NCBI GenBank assembly: GCA_017964705.1
Contig: JAGCRL010000165.1
Span: forward strand, 1-6,340
DNA from: Alphaproteobacteria bacterium
GTDB taxonomy: Bacteria > Pseudomonadota > Alphaproteobacteria > RF32 > CAG-239
Reading direction: 5' to 3'
Length of the DNA: 6,340 nucleotides
The position numbers and the translations under genes are program-made. Each line of letters opens with the position of its first letter. Positions within the stretch are counted from its first letter, which is position 1. Positions 1 through 6,027 of the stretch are shown piece by piece. The notes beneath the pieces were generated by a model, which had not been told where the DNA came from, did not search any database, and worked only from the letters and a program-made list of their open reading frames with translations.

Positions 1-1920
1 AAACCGATAATTCAAATCCAGATATCTATGCGGACTGGCATAAATACGTCCGACATAATCTGAAAATTTACTTTCTTCCCCGATAGCTTCCATAAAAGCA
101 TTGTCCTGAGAAATTTGATATGTCTGCGCGATAAATGCTGATGTCCGTCCCATAATATCACCATAGGAACTCCAATTAAAACCATAGCTGACACGACTGC
201 CGCTGTCATTACGGTCATACCCAGCATATCTATCCAAATTAAGAATATTTGCATCATCAAATTCTATATCTGCACTGTCCGCATTAGGAATTTTATCTAA
301 ATCTATTTCCTTATCCGGTGCAAAAGAAGCTACAACAACCGGTTCAATAATTTGCCGTGTTGTATCTGTTGCCCGAACAAACGGCAACCGCCATTCCAAA
401 CCGACCTGCGGAAAAACACGAGCCAATGTACCATCATAATACACATCTTTTTGATACTGATAATCATCAACATAATACAAATCAGATTTCAATGACGCTA
501 CTAATTTATATTGCTCACCAAAATTACTTGTATAAGGCAATTCCCAAGAATTAATCATAGAAGCACGATGACTTGCCTCATCATTATCCCTATAAACGGA
601 AGCCTCACTAAGATTTGTTTTAAAATAAGATCCCAAAATGCCCGGTTCTGAAATATGTTCATATTCCATAAACGGCACCACCAATGGCAAATCCTTCATT
701 CTATCAAAATATTCACGTTTATTGCGCGACCTCAAACTGGGGCTGGTAAGCTTATAATAATACCCTTCAATTGTTGCATAATCACGCCCCTTAAATCTCT
801 CAAAAGAAAGTTTTGAAGTTAACCATGCATCATCTTGCCCGCTAAGCGACATATCTTTCAAATAATACTGATCAGAAGCATAATTCAAATCAAGCTTAGC
901 TAACCAATAATCATTAATTTCATAACGTGCATCCAAAAACAAGTTACCACGATGTTGCGGACGCTTAAATTTTTTATAACGCACATGTTTATAATTTTTA
1001 CCGCCATCACTTAAAAATGTTCCTTCTGCTTTAATATGACCGTTATAAAAATATTGCCGATATCGCCCACCCCAAACAATATCTCTGTCTGTTGTAATAT
1101 ATGGTGATAAAATAATATCGGTTTGATCAGAAATATTAAAGAAATAAGTCGGTTGTATATAACGTCCCAAATAAGATGAACTCCCCATAGAAGTCATCAA
1201 CAAACCGGAACGACGTTTAACTTCAGGAGACGGATGGCTTAAAAATGGCAAATAAAATACCGGTATATTTTTAATGCGCAAAACCGCATCATTATAGTTA
1301 ATATTTTGTCCTGACGCATCATAATTTACCTTACGTGCATCAATTCGCCACAACGGAGATTTTCCGGAACACATATCACAAGCCGTATAAGAAGCATTAC
1401 GCATTTGCTTATTATCATTTGTTTTTTTCACAAAAGAATCTGCCCATATCCGCGATTCGTCACGCATAATTACTTTAACCTTATTAACTTCAGCACGTTT
1501 CATTTTTTGAGAAAGGGCAATTTCATCGGTATAAAGCACGCTGCCGTCAGCTTCCTTAACAATCACATTACCTTTTGCCACAACTCTATCAGCTTTCTGA
1601 TCATACCAAAGAGTATCTGTATTAAGTGTCAATTTTCCGCGTGTTACAATCACATCACCGCTGGCTTTAATAATACTGTTAGCTTCATCTGTTTCAAGTT
1701 CATCAGCAGAAAAATAAATTTCCTGCTCTTCTTCAGGTTCTTGCTTTTTCTTCCCCAAACCGGGAACAGCCTCTGTCATATTACCGGGGTTAAAATCAGC
1801 CTGAGGCGTATAAGAATTTTCTTTATGTACAATAGCTCCGGCATATGGTTCATTAGCTGCATCAGCGCTAACCGCCAAACACAATACACAAGCAAATATA
1901 ATATACCATTTAAGCTTCAT
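1..1920 (-). CDS. lptD: LPS-assembly outer-membrane protein LptD, 3'-truncated by window edge
   Basis: LptD is the outer-membrane barrel that, with the lipoprotein LptE, inserts lipopolysaccharide into the outer leaflet. My translation of the minus strand gives 640 open codons from the ATG at 1920 to the window edge. Residues 1-21 form a Sec signal peptide (MKLKWYIIFACVL..., cleavage likely near AVSADA). A charged linker (55-68) is followed by an OstA/LptA-like beta domain (about 68-180). Then come a conserved Cys pair (C181, C184, in ACDMCSGKSPLW) and the barrel entry PVFYLPFLSHPSPEVKRRSG (220-239), which is highly typical of the family. The remainder alternates aromatic and polar residues, as a beta-barrel does. 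Family members are usually 700-800 residues, so roughly the last 100 or more lie outside. The start is fixed by an AGGAG site (1928-1932) seven bases upstream, inside lptF; the genes overlap by 11 bases, suggesting translational coupling. Confidence 0.95.
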   Translation of the reverse strand, partial: MKLKWYIIFACVLCLAVSADAANEPYAGAIVHKENSYTPQADFNPGNMTEAVPGLGKKKQEPEEEQEIYFSADELETDEANSIIKASGDVIVTRGKLTLNTDTLWYDQKADRVVAKGNVIVKEADGSVLYTDEIALSQKMKRAEVNKVKVIMRDESRIWADSFVKKTNDNKQMRNASYTACDMCSGKSPLWRIDARKVNYDASGQNINYNDAVLRIKNIPVFYLPFLSHPSPEVKRRSGLLMTSMGSSSYLGRYIQPTYFFNISDQTDIILSPYITTDRDIVWGGRYRQYFYNGHIKAEGTFLSDGGKNYKHVRYKKFKRPQHRGNLFLDARYEINDYWLAKLDLNYASDQYYLKDMSLSGQDDAWLTSKLSFERFKGRDYATIEGYYYKLTSPSLRSRNKREYFDRMKDLPLVVPFMEYEHISEPGILGSYFKTNLSEASVYRDNDEASHRASMINSWELPYTSNFGEQYKLVASLKSDLYYVDDYQYQKDVYYDGTLARVFPQVGLEWRLPFVRATDTTRQIIEPVVVASFAPDKEIDLDKIPNADSADIEFDDANILNLDRYAGYDRNDSGSRVSYGFNWSSYGDIMGRTSAFIAQTYQISQDNAFMEAIGEESKFSDYVGRIYASPHRYLDLNYRF

Positions 1921-3031
1921 CGACACGCTCCTTTTTTTGGCGCTTCCTAAAAACCGGAGAACTATATAACAACCCGCCGCAAACAAAAAGCGGCAATAAA
2001 CAATTCAAATAAATCAAAAATATCATCCATCCGTACCGTCGTGCCATATTAACAAAGGTCATATCCAATACTTGCACAACAACCATCGCCAAAATAGAAA
2101 TTATAATAACTTTACCTTGCCCGCGACGATTAAAATTAGCAATCAACAACCCTGTGCAAGCAAACAACACAAAAACCAAATTAAACAATGGTGCCAATAT
2201 TCGGCGATGCGCTTCTGCTCTATATGCCTTTGCATGTTTGACCGATGTTTCCGGTTTAGCCGCTTCTTCAAACAACTCTCTAATTCCTCTTTCACGCACA
2301 CCTTTATCTTTTTTGCGCGAAACAGATGCATTCCCGAAATCAACTACATAATCATCAAATGTCATTGAAGAAAACTGTCCGCTTTTTTTATTCATGATTT
2401 GTCGTGTACCATTTTTAAGTAAAATTTTTGGTCCGGCATCTGTATATTCGAGCTTGCCGCTTTCTGCCACCGTAATTACTTTTTCTTTTTTATCTTTACC
2501 GTCGCTAACCACAATACCATATACCATGCCCTCATCTGCAAACCTGTCAATAAACACTGTCGTATTGTTTTTTAAGGTTGTGAAAGCTCCTTCCCGCAGC
2601 ATCATTTTAGTAAAACTGTTTTTAACCTGAAATTCCAAATCTCTGAATTTATTTTCTGCTGCCGGCACACCCACATTCAAAACATACACATTAAATATCG
2701 CCATCACAACACCGATAAAAATAGCCGCACGAGCAATCGTTGTTGAGCTGATTCCCACCGCTTTCATCACCACTAATTCGCTATCGGTAATCAACCTGTT
2801 ATACACAAACATTACTGCCACAAATAAAGCAATCGGTGAAAGAATAGAAAACACCCTCGGCATCAGCAAAGATGTCATCTCAACAAACAGGTAAACTGGC
2901 AATCCTTTATCGGTTATCATTTCCACAAACCGAAGCGATTGTGTCAGCCATAGCATAGACATCAAAGAAAGTGCCACTAACAGAAATCCGGTTATAATCT
3001 GTTTGGCTATATATACATCTAACCTTTTCAT
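1910..3031 (-). CDS. lptF: LPS export ABC transporter permease, LptF/LptG family (LptF-like)
   Basis: This is an inner-membrane permease of the YjgP/YjgQ family, which with LptB and a second permease extracts LPS and passes it to the periplasmic LptC/LptA bridge. The 373 residues show the family plan: three N-terminal membrane helices (about 12-32, 60-80, 97-122), a periplasmic beta domain (about 125-265), and three C-terminal helices (about 278-300, 307-328, 334-356). The stretch DSELVVMKAVGIS (83-95) corresponds to the cytoplasmic coupling helix that contacts LptB. I favour LptF over LptG from WLTQSLRFVEMITDKGL (28-44) and EAHRRILAPLF (273-283), which resemble alphaproteobacterial LptF, but the two paralogues are hard to separate by eye. 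The length is normal. The ATG at 3031 has no convincing Shine-Dalgarno site. The gene is first in an lptF-lptD unit, with no lptG between. Confidence 0.88.
   Translation of the reverse strand: MKRLDVYIAKQIITGFLLVALSLMSMLWLTQSLRFVEMITDKGLPVYLFVEMTSLLMPRVFSILSPIALFVAVMFVYNRLITDSELVVMKAVGISSTTIARAAIFIGVVMAIFNVYVLNVGVPAAENKFRDLEFQVKNSFTKMMLREGAFTTLKNNTTVFIDRFADEGMVYGIVVSDGKDKKEKVITVAESGKLEYTDAGPKILLKNGTRQIMNKKSGQFSSMTFDDYVVDFGNASVSRKKDKGVRERGIRELFEEAAKPETSVKHAKAYRAEAHRRILAPLFNLVFVLFACTGLLIANFNRRGQGKVIIISILAMVVVQVLDMTFVNMARRYGWMIFLIYLNCLLPLFVCGGLLYSSPVFRKRQKKERVDEA
1928..1932 (-). promoter_or_regulatory. Ribosome binding site of lptD inside lptF
   Basis: AGGAG on the minus strand lies seven bases before the lptD ATG (1918-1920) and within the last codons of lptF. 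This good spacing supports the chosen lptD start and a translationally coupled pair. Confidence 0.75.
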
Positions 3032-3270
3032 GGTAACGAAGTTAGCCTATTAAAACTTATTTTTCAAACCTTATTTTTATAAATTGTGCGTTTAAAAATT
3101 CTTAAAAAAAAACATTTAAATTAAAACATTTAACCGATTTGACTAAGAAAATTTCAACTATTTAAAAATTTTTTTGAACAAAATAATTTTACTATCGTTA
3201 TATTAGATGTTGAAAAAATTTTCTTCATTGGTTATAAAAAATGTAACGAAACTTAACGAGAGGTGAAAAC
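3032..3270. other. Divergent AT-rich intergenic region between lptF and the His-rich protein gene
   Basis: These 239 bases hold no gene. They are very AT-rich, with several A and T runs, and contain an 11-base direct repeat, AAAACATTTAA, at 3109-3119 and 3123-3133 (14-base period). A clear promoter for the rightward gene is listed separately. For lptF on the minus strand I see only weak candidates, for example TTGAAA at 3067-3062 followed after 17 bases by TAACTT, so I do not call an lptF promoter. Confidence 0.6.
3210..3238 (+). promoter_or_regulatory. Sigma-70-type promoter of the His/Gly-rich exported protein gene
   Basis: The -35 TTGAAA (3210-3215) and -10 TATAAA (3233-3238) are separated by exactly 17 bases, each one mismatch from consensus. 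Predicted transcription start is near 3245, leaving a leader of about 26 bases that contains the ribosome binding site GAGAGGTG (3258-3265). A weaker alternative just upstream is TTGAAC (3174-3179) with TATATT (3199-3204), spaced 19 bases. Confidence 0.65.
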
Positions 3271-3660
3271 ATGAAAAAATTTATAGCGCTTTTATTAGTA
3301 ACCTTAGCCTTTGCTCAACAAGCAAAAGCTGAATCTATCGTGGTTATAGATCAAAACGGAACGGTTACCAAACAAATTTATACCACTCCGACAACATATG
3401 TATCACAACCGACTGTTGTAACAACACAGCCAGCTCAAACAATTACCGTTGTTCGTGAATCACCTGTTGTTCAAAACAGCTATTACTATGACAGCTATGC
3501 TACAAATGCTGCATTAGCTGCCGGTGTAACAACTGCTGTTGTTGGTGGTTTATTATTCCATGGTTTCCATGGCGGACATCATCATGGTCATGGCAGACCA
3601 GCTCCAGCTCCGCACCATGGCGGACATGGTGGCCCAGGACATGGCGGTCACCACAGATAA
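3271..3660 (+). CDS. Small exported protein with His/Gly-rich C-terminal tail
   Basis: I do not recognise a named family for this 129-residue protein. Residues 1-20 form a clear Sec signal peptide (MKKFIALLLVTLAFAQQAKA), with cleavage expected before E21, so the mature protein is periplasmic or surface-exposed. The mature part has a short beta-like segment (SIVVIDQNGTVTK, 22-34), a Thr/Val/Pro/Gln-rich low-complexity stretch (35-68), a Tyr cluster (71-73), a small-residue hydrophobic segment (about 76-96, AALAAGVTTAVVGGLLF) that could insert in a membrane, and a tail (97-129) with 12 histidines among 33 residues. Such tails often bind Ni, Zn or Cu, but binding here is inference. The start is supported by the site GAGAGGTG seven bases upstream and by the signal peptide. 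The gene stands alone, with its own promoter and terminator, divergent from lptF. Confidence 0.85.
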   Translation: MKKFIALLLVTLAFAQQAKAESIVVIDQNGTVTKQIYTTPTTYVSQPTVVTTQPAQTITVVRESPVVQNSYYYDSYATNAALAAGVTTAVVGGLLFHGFHGGHHHGHGRPAPAPHHGGHGGPGHGGHHR

Positions 3661-3682
3661 TTTGTCCTAAACCTTAAACTCT

Positions 3683-3711
3683 AAAGAACAGCCTTATTTA
3701 GGCTGTTCTTT
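3683..3711 (+). terminator. Rho-independent terminator after the His-rich protein gene
   Basis: A perfect 12-base-pair stem (AAAGAACAGCCT, 3683-3694, with AGGCTGTTCTTT, 3700-3711) encloses a 5-base loop and runs into a T-rich tract (3709-3714). It begins 23 bases after the stop codon at 3660 and separates this gene from grpE. Confidence 0.9.
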
Positions 3712-3755
3712 TTTATAGTTGATACAAATTTAAGCACACATCATAAAAACTGATG

Positions 3756-3784
3756 CTTGACTCTGAGCTTTTTAATTCCTAAAT
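3756..3784 (+). promoter_or_regulatory. Candidate heat-shock (RpoH-type) promoter of grpE
   Basis: CTTGAC (3756-3761) is followed after 16 bases by CCTAAAT (3778-3784). This resembles the sigma-32 pattern of CTTGA upstream and a C-rich -10 used for chaperone genes. Read as a sigma-70 promoter, the -35 (TTGACT) is good but the -10 at 17-base spacing (TAAATC) is poor, which favours RpoH. No CIRCE inverted repeat is visible, so HrcA control is not indicated. Confidence 0.5.
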
Positions 3785-3819
3785 CTATAACAGATAAATT
3801 TTTAACTCGAGAGGACATG

Positions 3820-4380
3820 ATGAACGATAAAAAGCAACACGTCGAAGAACTGATCGATGAAAACGAAACAACCGATAACCAGGAAACACCGGAAGAGCTG
3901 GATTCAGAAGCAACTGATACTCCTCCGGAATCGGAAGAAAATAATTTAGAAGCAGACTTTGAAAAACTAAAAGATGACTATATCCGTCTGTATGCCGAAA
4001 TGGAAAATATGAAAAAGCGCACACTTACGGAAACCGAAAAAACCATCAAATTTGCTATTTCTTCTTTTGCTAAAGAACTCTTGAGTGTTGCGGATAATTT
4101 AGAGCGTGCTATCACCGCCATGAACAAAGATAAAGATTCTTGCTCTGAATTACTAAAAGGCGTTGAACTGACTCAAAATGAATTAACCAAAGTTTTTGAA
4201 AAATTCGGCATTAAACGGTTTAACCATATTGGCGAAAAGTTTGATCCCAATTTTGAGCGCGTTGTCCAAGAAATTCCGGATCCGAAAGCAAAATCTGGCA
4301 CAATCTTATCAGAATTACAAGCCGGCTACACCATTCATGATCGCATTTTGCGAGAAGCTATGGTTATCGTTGCCAAATAA
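3820..4380 (+). CDS. grpE: Nucleotide exchange factor GrpE (Hsp70 cochaperone)
   Basis: GrpE is the cytoplasmic dimer that releases ADP from DnaK and resets the DnaK-DnaJ folding cycle. The 186 residues have the family plan: an acidic disordered N-terminus (about 5-45, rich in Glu and Asp), a long coiled-coil helix (about 46-75), a four-helix-bundle region with the conserved VADNLERA (90-97), and the C-terminal beta domain with GEKFDPNFE (138-146) and LQAGYTIHDRILREAMVIVAK (166-186). One oddity is that the His normally following FDPN in the family signature is replaced, giving FDPNFERVV. Two ATGs occur in tandem (3817 and 3820); GAGG at 3811-3814 sits two bases from the first and five from the second, so I take 3820. 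The gene is alone here, without hrcA, dnaK or dnaJ beside it, and has a heat-shock-like promoter. Confidence 0.95.
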   Translation: MNDKKQHVEELIDENETTDNQETPEELDSEATDTPPESEENNLEADFEKLKDDYIRLYAEMENMKKRTLTETEKTIKFAISSFAKELLSVADNLERAITAMNKDKDSCSELLKGVELTQNELTKVFEKFGIKRFNHIGEKFDPNFERVVQEIPDPKAKSGTILSELQAGYTIHDRILREAMVIVAK

Positions 4381-4386
4381 AAAAAC

Positions 4387-4416
4387 AAGCCCTGTCTTTG
4401 TGACAGGGCTTATTTT
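4387..4416. terminator. Bidirectional terminator between grpE and the helical orphan gene
   Basis: A perfect 10-base-pair stem (AAGCCCTGTC, 4387-4396, with GACAGGGCTT, 4402-4411) has a 5-base loop, a T tract on the right (4413-4418) and an A tract on the left (from 4379). It starts seven bases after the grpE stop and lies just past the stop codon (4417-4419) of the convergent minus-strand gene, so it can serve both. Confidence 0.9.
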
Positions 4417-5262
4417 TTACATGTACTTATTGAGAATTTGCAACAACTTAAGCTTTGCTCCTTTTTCCTTAAAAGTTGTTTTCTCAACGAATGTCGTTAA
4501 CTCTTCGGCGATGGTTTTAGGGATAACAAATCCGCTTTGCTTGAGCATCTCAGCAAAAAAGGTTACTTCTTCTCTTTTGATAATGTAAGTCAGAAGCTCC
4601 TTCAAGCTTTTATTGCAAACAGAAAAGTCCACCCCCCATTTTTGCCATAATGCAAATTCGGCAAATATGGCTGTGGCTCCCTTTTGTATAGCTTCATTAT
4701 TACATGCTTTGGAAGATTTTTTACTTCTCTCCGAGAAATAAATTTTCATCAATGCACATAATGTATCGATATACAAATCAAGAAATTCCTTTGTTTGGGG
4801 ATGTGCTAAAAGAGCGATGACAACTCTATTTCTCAACTTAAGGTCATAATCTTTTGCGATTTCCACAAAATCTCCCATACTTGGATATTTCTTGAAGTAG
4901 ATTAGCAAAAAACACGCATTATTAAGCCTTTCCTTCTCTATATACCCCCAACGCTTCCACAGTAAAAACTCATTAATCAGGCGCTTGCGTGTTGCCAAAT
5001 CAAATACATCATCACTTTGAAAACCTTCAGTCAATTGCTCTAAAACTTCAGAGACATAATTAGAGAGCAACTCTGCATTGTTGATAAGAAGATACTTTAT
5101 CCATTCTTTTCTGGCATCTTCGGAAAAGATGGAAAAGTCTTTTAACTCAGAGCTTCTGAGCACGTTTAATCCGCAAACCCAAAAGCTTCCGCCATAAATC
5201 ATTTTGAAAATATCCTCCAGCGGACAATCTTTCTGTTTTAAGAGTTCATCAATAATTTTCAT
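4417..5262 (-). CDS. Uncharacterised all-helical protein with an internal duplication
   Basis: I do not recognise this 281-residue protein. It appears almost entirely alpha-helical, has no signal peptide or clear membrane segment, and is probably cytoplasmic. It contains two similar blocks 104 residues apart: NEFLLWKRWG (97-106) and AEFALWQKWG (201-210), each followed by about 45 residues with loosely matching hydrophobic positions and a FVE/FAE motif (132-134, 236-238). This suggests a tandem helical repeat, perhaps an alpha-solenoid-like fold; that is inference. The reading frame stays open upstream to a TTG at 5325 and an ATG at 5307, but the promoter TTGACA-N16-TATGAT overlaps that region, so transcription should begin near 5301. 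I therefore choose the ATG at 5262, which has a modest TTGAG site upstream. GC is about 35%, like the core genes. It is convergent with grpE and divergent from the FHA gene. Confidence 0.8.
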   Translation of the reverse strand: MKIIDELLKQKDCPLEDIFKMIYGGSFWVCGLNVLRSSELKDFSIFSEDARKEWIKYLLINNAELLSNYVSEVLEQLTEGFQSDDVFDLATRKRLINEFLLWKRWGYIEKERLNNACFLLIYFKKYPSMGDFVEIAKDYDLKLRNRVVIALLAHPQTKEFLDLYIDTLCALMKIYFSERSKKSSKACNNEAIQKGATAIFAEFALWQKWGVDFSVCNKSLKELLTYIIKREEVTFFAEMLKQSGFVIPKTIAEELTTFVEKTTFKEKGAKLKLLQILNKYM

Positions 5263-5307
5263 ACACTCAAATTTAATAATAAGACAAAATGTTAACTGTT
5301 TAGACAT

Positions 5308-5335
5308 ATCATACAGATTAAACAATTAATGTCAA
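5308..5335 (-). promoter_or_regulatory. Sigma-70-type promoter of the helical orphan gene
   Basis: On the minus strand a perfect -35 TTGACA (5335-5330) and -10 TATGAT (5313-5308) are separated by 16 bases. Transcription should start near 5301, giving a leader of about 39 bases to the ATG at 5262. It rules out the upstream TTG start at 5325 and makes the ATG at 5307 unlikely. Confidence 0.8.
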
Positions 5336-5339
5336 CCAC

Positions 5340-5373
5340 TTTTATCCGCCATAAATAAGTTTTATCCCCATAA
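5340..5373. repeat. Imperfect direct repeat between divergent promoters, candidate operator
   Basis: TTTTATCCGCCATAA (5340-5354) and TTTTATCCCCATAA (5360-5373) start 20 bases apart, close to two helical turns. Each is also a loose palindrome, TTAT and ATAA around 5 or 4 C/G-rich bases. The pair fills the gap between the two outward-facing -35 boxes (5330-5335 and 5380-5385), where a regulator could affect both genes. TTATCCCCA in the second copy is one mismatch from the DnaA-box consensus TTATNCACA; the first copy matches less well. Function is inference. Confidence 0.55.
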
Positions 5374-5379
5374 CCAGTA

Positions 5380-5408
5380 TTGACAAAAACGCCAAAATAT
5401 GATATTAT
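5380..5408 (+). promoter_or_regulatory. Near-consensus sigma-70-type promoter of the FHA-domain gene
   Basis: A perfect -35 TTGACA (5380-5385) and -10 TATTAT (5403-5408) are separated by the optimal 17 bases. Transcription should start near 5415, leaving a roughly 48-base, very AT-rich leader without a recognisable Shine-Dalgarno site. Confidence 0.85.
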
Positions 5409-5462
5409 AACAAGTGCTGAAATAAGCAATTATGTTATTATAATTATTTAATTCTTATTATT

Positions 5463-5960
5463 ATGGATAAAAAAGAAATGATCGAAATGATCAATGCAAA
5501 TGGCAGAAAAGCCAATTTGCTCATCGAGTGTAGGAATCTTCCTGTTATTGGGCTCACCCACATTGGAAGAAGTGGCCAAGTCGAAATTCATACCACGATA
5601 GACCTCAAGGAGTTCGCTTCTGAAATCGTGGCTCTCAAAGACGATGAGGTATTCGCAATTGGTAGAGATATCAACTGCGACTTCTGTCCACGCCTCAAGG
5701 AGTTCATCTCCAATATGTATGGCGTTGCTCCCTCCAGGACGCAACTGACAGAGGGTGAAGAACTCTATCTCCGCGTATACAGGACCATTTCCCGGGTCCA
5801 TGCATACGTGGAGAAGACCGCCACTGGGTTCAAGATTTATGATTGCTCCAAGGCTGGAACGGTCATAATCCCTGCTTCAAACCCGAAGCTCCAGCAGACC
5901 CCGGTGGAAGAACCCAAGAAGAAGGAGAACTTGTGGAACAAAATCCGCAAGATTTTCTAA
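5463..5960 (+). CDS. FHA-domain-like protein with basic amphipathic C-terminus
   Basis: This 165-residue protein carries the core signature of a forkhead-associated domain, which in the family binds phosphothreonine peptides: FAIGRD (64-69), then ISRVHAYVE (109-117), then FKIYDCSKAGT (123-133). Two things are unusual. The spacing between the GR and SRxH motifs is about 42 residues where roughly 15-20 is usual, and the Asn normally before the final GT is replaced (A131 in KAGT), so phosphopeptide binding may be altered. The tail ends in a Lys-rich linker and an amphipathic basic helix (ENLWNKIRKIF, 155-165) that could touch membrane or a partner. There is no signal peptide. The start at 5463 follows the promoter but has no ribosome binding site; Met6 is an alternative. 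GC in sampled lines is 48-53%, against 33-38% in the neighbours, suggesting transfer. No kinase or phosphatase lies nearby. Confidence 0.8.
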   Translation: MDKKEMIEMINANGRKANLLIECRNLPVIGLTHIGRSGQVEIHTTIDLKEFASEIVALKDDEVFAIGRDINCDFCPRLKEFISNMYGVAPSRTQLTEGEELYLRVYRTISRVHAYVEKTATGFKIYDCSKAGTVIIPASNPKLQQTPVEEPKKKENLWNKIRKIF

Positions 5961-5965
5961 CTCTC

Positions 5966-6010
5966 AAAAAAACACCTGGAACTGCCCCAAGCAGCCCCAG
6001 GTGTTTTTTT
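5966..6010. terminator. Bidirectional terminator between the FHA gene and accD
   Basis: A perfect 14-base-pair stem (left arm 5966-5979, core CACCTGG; right arm 5997-6010, core CCAGGTG) is flanked on its own strand by seven A on the left and seven T on the right. The 17-base loop contains a further CTGC/GCAG pairing (5982-5985, 5991-5994). It lies just after the FHA stop (5958-5960) and just beyond the accD stop on the opposite strand, so it can end both transcripts. Confidence 0.92.
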
Positions 6011-6027
6011 ATTTCTCAAATTCTTTT

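Noticed and set aside
1405..1950. Plus-strand open frame of 181 codons opposite lptD and lptF.
   Set aside because: It is antisense to well-supported genes, has low-complexity Phe/Ile/Ser content, and lacks a ribosome binding site or any family likeness.
3739..3755. Small hairpin CATCA/TGATG upstream of grpE, considered as a CIRCE-like or thermosensor element.
   Set aside because: The stem is only 5 base pairs, does not match CIRCE, and lies upstream of the predicted promoter -35 box.
5263..5325. N-terminal extension of the helical orphan to the TTG at 5325 or ATG at 5307.
   Set aside because: The -10 box at 5308-5313 and predicted transcript start near 5301 place both upstream starts outside the message.
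5432..5443. A three-codon leader peptide (ATG TTA TTA TAA) before the FHA gene.
   Set aside because: It has no ribosome binding site and no attenuator hairpin follows; AT-rich leaders produce such short frames by chance.
5603..5705. A 13-base direct repeat CCTCAAGGAGTTC (5603-5615 and 5693-5705) inside the FHA gene, 90 bases apart, as a sign of a 30-residue duplication.
   Set aside because: Both copies encode LKEF, but the surrounding residues do not align, so chance or codon preference is a sufficient explanation.
5448..5801. Minus-strand open frame opposite the FHA gene.
   Set aside because: It lies antisense to a gene with clear FHA motifs and a strong promoter, and shows no domain of its own.
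4417..5960. Frequent AGA/AGG arginine codons in both cassette genes (7 of 10 and 6 of 10) against none of 7 in grpE, as proof of foreign origin.
   Set aside because: lptF, a core gene, also uses AGA/AGG for about half its arginines, so this measure does not separate the cassette from the chromosome. Only the GC contrast of the FHA gene is retained.
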